In this document: in pieces, positions 63,601 through 64,000 of the stretch
Numbering within the stretch: position 1 is the stretch's first letter
Layout: each line of letters opens with the position of its first letter
Assembly: GCF_052116585.1 (NCBI RefSeq)
Contig: NZ_JBQKKT010000001.1
Span: 186,001-250,000 of the forward strand
Length of the DNA: 64,000 nucleotides
Reading direction: 5' to 3'
DNA from: Luteococcus sp052116585
GTDB taxonomy: Bacteria; Actinomycetota; Actinomycetes; Propionibacteriales; Propionibacteriaceae
Notes under the pieces: generated by a model
The model's input: only the letters and a program-made list of their open reading frames with translations
The model's database searches: none
What the model was told of the DNA's origin: nothing
Position numbers and translations under genes: made by a program

Positions 63601-64000
63601 AAGCTCGCCTTCGAGCGCGAGATGCTGGGCCTGTACGTCTCCGATCATCCGCTGCAGGGGCTGGAGCACATCCTGGAGGCACAGCGCGACATCTCCATCG
63701 GCAACCTGATCGCTCCGGACGGACCCCGCGAGGGGATGATGAACATCGCCGGCATGATCACCACCATCCAGCGCAAGCAGACCAAGACCGGTGCCATCTG
63801 GGCCATCCTGACGGTCGAAGACCTGGAGGCGTCGGTGAACGTCATGTGTTTCCCGAAGGTCTACGAGCAGATTGCGATGCACCTGGCCCAGGACCAGGTG
63901 GTCCAGGTTCGGGGACGCATCCGGGAGAAGGAGGAGTCGGTCGAGATCCATGCCCAGGAGGTGAACGTCCCGGACATCTCGGAGGGGCCCTCCGGTCCGG
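60667..64000 (+). CDS. dnaE: DNA polymerase III alpha subunit, 3' end outside window
   Basis: Replicative polymerase, DnaE1 type. About 1,111 codons are present with no stop; the full protein should be about 1,180. PHP domain: HLHTHTEFSMLDG, TDHGN, GIEAYV, YTHMTML, TTGCPSGEV, NDSHY, which keep all nine metal ligands of the mycobacterial proofreading site. Polymerase acids are D424 and D426 (PDIDLDFDD) and D586 (MDFLGLRNLG). The helix-hairpin-helix and the OB domain (MMNIAGMITTIQRKQTKTGAIWAILTVED) come near the cut. The ATG is 60667. A long open frame on the other strand is a composition artefact. Confidence 0.97.
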   Translation, partial: MVDSFVHLHTHTEFSMLDGAAKNSKLFAEVERQGMPAVAMTDHGNMFGAYEFQSTAKKHDVKPIIGIEAYVAPSTRHSRSQEFWAKGRHDGTDASVEGGKDVSGGGRYTHMTMLAQNATGLRNLFRLSSLASFEGYYMKPRMDREIISQYAEGIIATTGCPSGEVQTRLRLGQFDEAVAAAAAYQEIFGKENYFLELMDHGIDIERSVREDLMRVAKKLDLPLLATNDSHYVTPDQADSHDDLLCVGVGRNKDDPNRFRFNGSGYYIRTSEEMRELFKEMPSACDNTLAIAERIESYEDVFKHVDRMPQFDVPEGETQESWLRKKVEEGVKVRYGDADRPDVLERIETELKVIEPLGFSSYFLVVSDICNKAREMGVAVGPGRGSAAGSMIAYLTGIIQIDPLEHGLLFERFLNPERISPPDIDLDFDDRKRDKVIDYVTDKYGEAYTSQVNTFGTIKAKAAVKDANRILGYPFGLGDKITKAMPPDVMGKGVPLKDLFNEQHPRYAEGAEFRELYNTQADVKRVVDTGMGLEGLIRGTGVHACAFILSSEKLIDVVPMHKRDKDGMIIAGFAYPQLEEMGLMKMDFLGLRNLGIMDHAVQIIKQNKGIEVDTASLALDDQKTYDLLARGDTLGVFQLDGGPMRSLLRQMGPTGFDDITAVLALYRPGPMGANAHISYAERKNGRQEIIPIHPELKEALDPLIGDTFHLIVYQEQIMAIARELAGYTLGGADLLRRAMGKKKPEILAKEFTHFQEGMRGNGYSDDAIQTLWDVMVPFAGYAFNKSHAAGYALVSYWTAWLKANYPAEYGAALLTSVGDDKDKMAMYLGDMRAQRIKVLPPDVNTSELEFTAVGEDIRFGLGAIRNVGEHVVEGIVAARHEHGAFTDFYDFLDKVPLQVCNKRMIESLIKAGAFDALGHSRRALMSIFEAAVDQVLDLKRNQANGQDDLFGDFGLAADEPEVEQHHETVPDLEDWDKRTKLAFEREMLGLYVSDHPLQGLEHILEAQRDISIGNLIAPDGPREGMMNIAGMITTIQRKQTKTGAIWAILTVEDLEASVNVMCFPKVYEQIAMHLAQDQVVQVRGRIREKEESVEIHAQEVNVPDISEGPSGP

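Noticed and set aside
60898..63951. 1,017-codon open frame on the minus strand
   Set aside because: It lies wholly inside dnaE; the plus-strand frame encodes a complete set of DnaE motifs. Long antisense frames are common at this GC content.

Overview
The window is a gene-dense, high-GC stretch of chromosome from an actinomycete. Gene content and order (lysA-hom-thrB-rho-rpmE-prfA-prmC-tsaC-wecA-atp, then a DUF2550 gene, PduO-type adenosyltransferase, nucS, a DivIVA-like coiled-coil gene and methylmalonyl-CoA epimerase) are those of the actinobacterial core. The epimerase closely resembles the Propionibacterium enzyme. With the cobalamin adenosyltransferase and separate ATP synthase b and delta genes, this suggests the family Propionibacteriaceae; that placement is inference. 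No rRNA, tRNA, insertion sequence, prophage or CRISPR array was seen.

Layout. 1-3676: lysine/threonine synthesis (lysA cut by the left edge, hom, thrB). 3677-9331: rho with a long leader, rpmE, prfA, prmC, tsaC. 9324-18298: wecA-type transferase and the full F1Fo ATP synthase operon (two small membrane genes, then atpBEFHAGDC). 18397-25120: DUF2550 protein, cobalamin adenosyltransferase, cyclophilin lipoprotein, hydrolase, zinc-ribbon protein, mismatch endonuclease NucS, a Scy-like coiled-coil protein, methylmalonyl-CoA epimerase, a 48-residue membrane peptide and a PH-domain protein. 25143-39126: alpha-glucan metabolism (pgm, glgB, maltokinase, glgE, glgP, glgX) with a thioredoxin/TPR protein and a NUDIX protein. 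39398-44349: cysteine desulfurase, mnmA, a MetE-like protein, a tandem-repeat patch and an acyltransferase. 44442-50751: ACT protein, gatCAB, a purine permease and a small secreted protein. 50882-57370: hisI, trpE, two small membrane genes, trpC, trpB, trpA, lgt. 57627-60502: a wrecked gltB, intact gltD and an unknown coiled-coil protein. 60667 to the right edge: dnaE, without its 3' end.

How genes work together. The cysteine desulfurase and MnmA form a tRNA 2-thiouridine pair. GatCAB corrects mischarged tRNA. GlgE, maltokinase and GlgB build branched alpha-glucan from maltose-1-phosphate, while GlgP, GlgX and Pgm break it down. Epimerase and adenosyltransferase serve the B12-dependent methylmalonyl-CoA route.

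Most notable. gltB is a pseudogene: one in-frame stop plus a deletion of roughly 85-90% of the gene, next to an intact gltD. At least nine genes have a TAnnnT hexamer ending 6 or 7 bases before the start codon, the signature of leaderless mRNAs; two of these promoters sit back to back in the 30 bp between nucS and its neighbour. The Scy-like protein ends in a tail with four GarA-like threonine motifs. Rho carries a Gly/Asn/Gln-rich insert.
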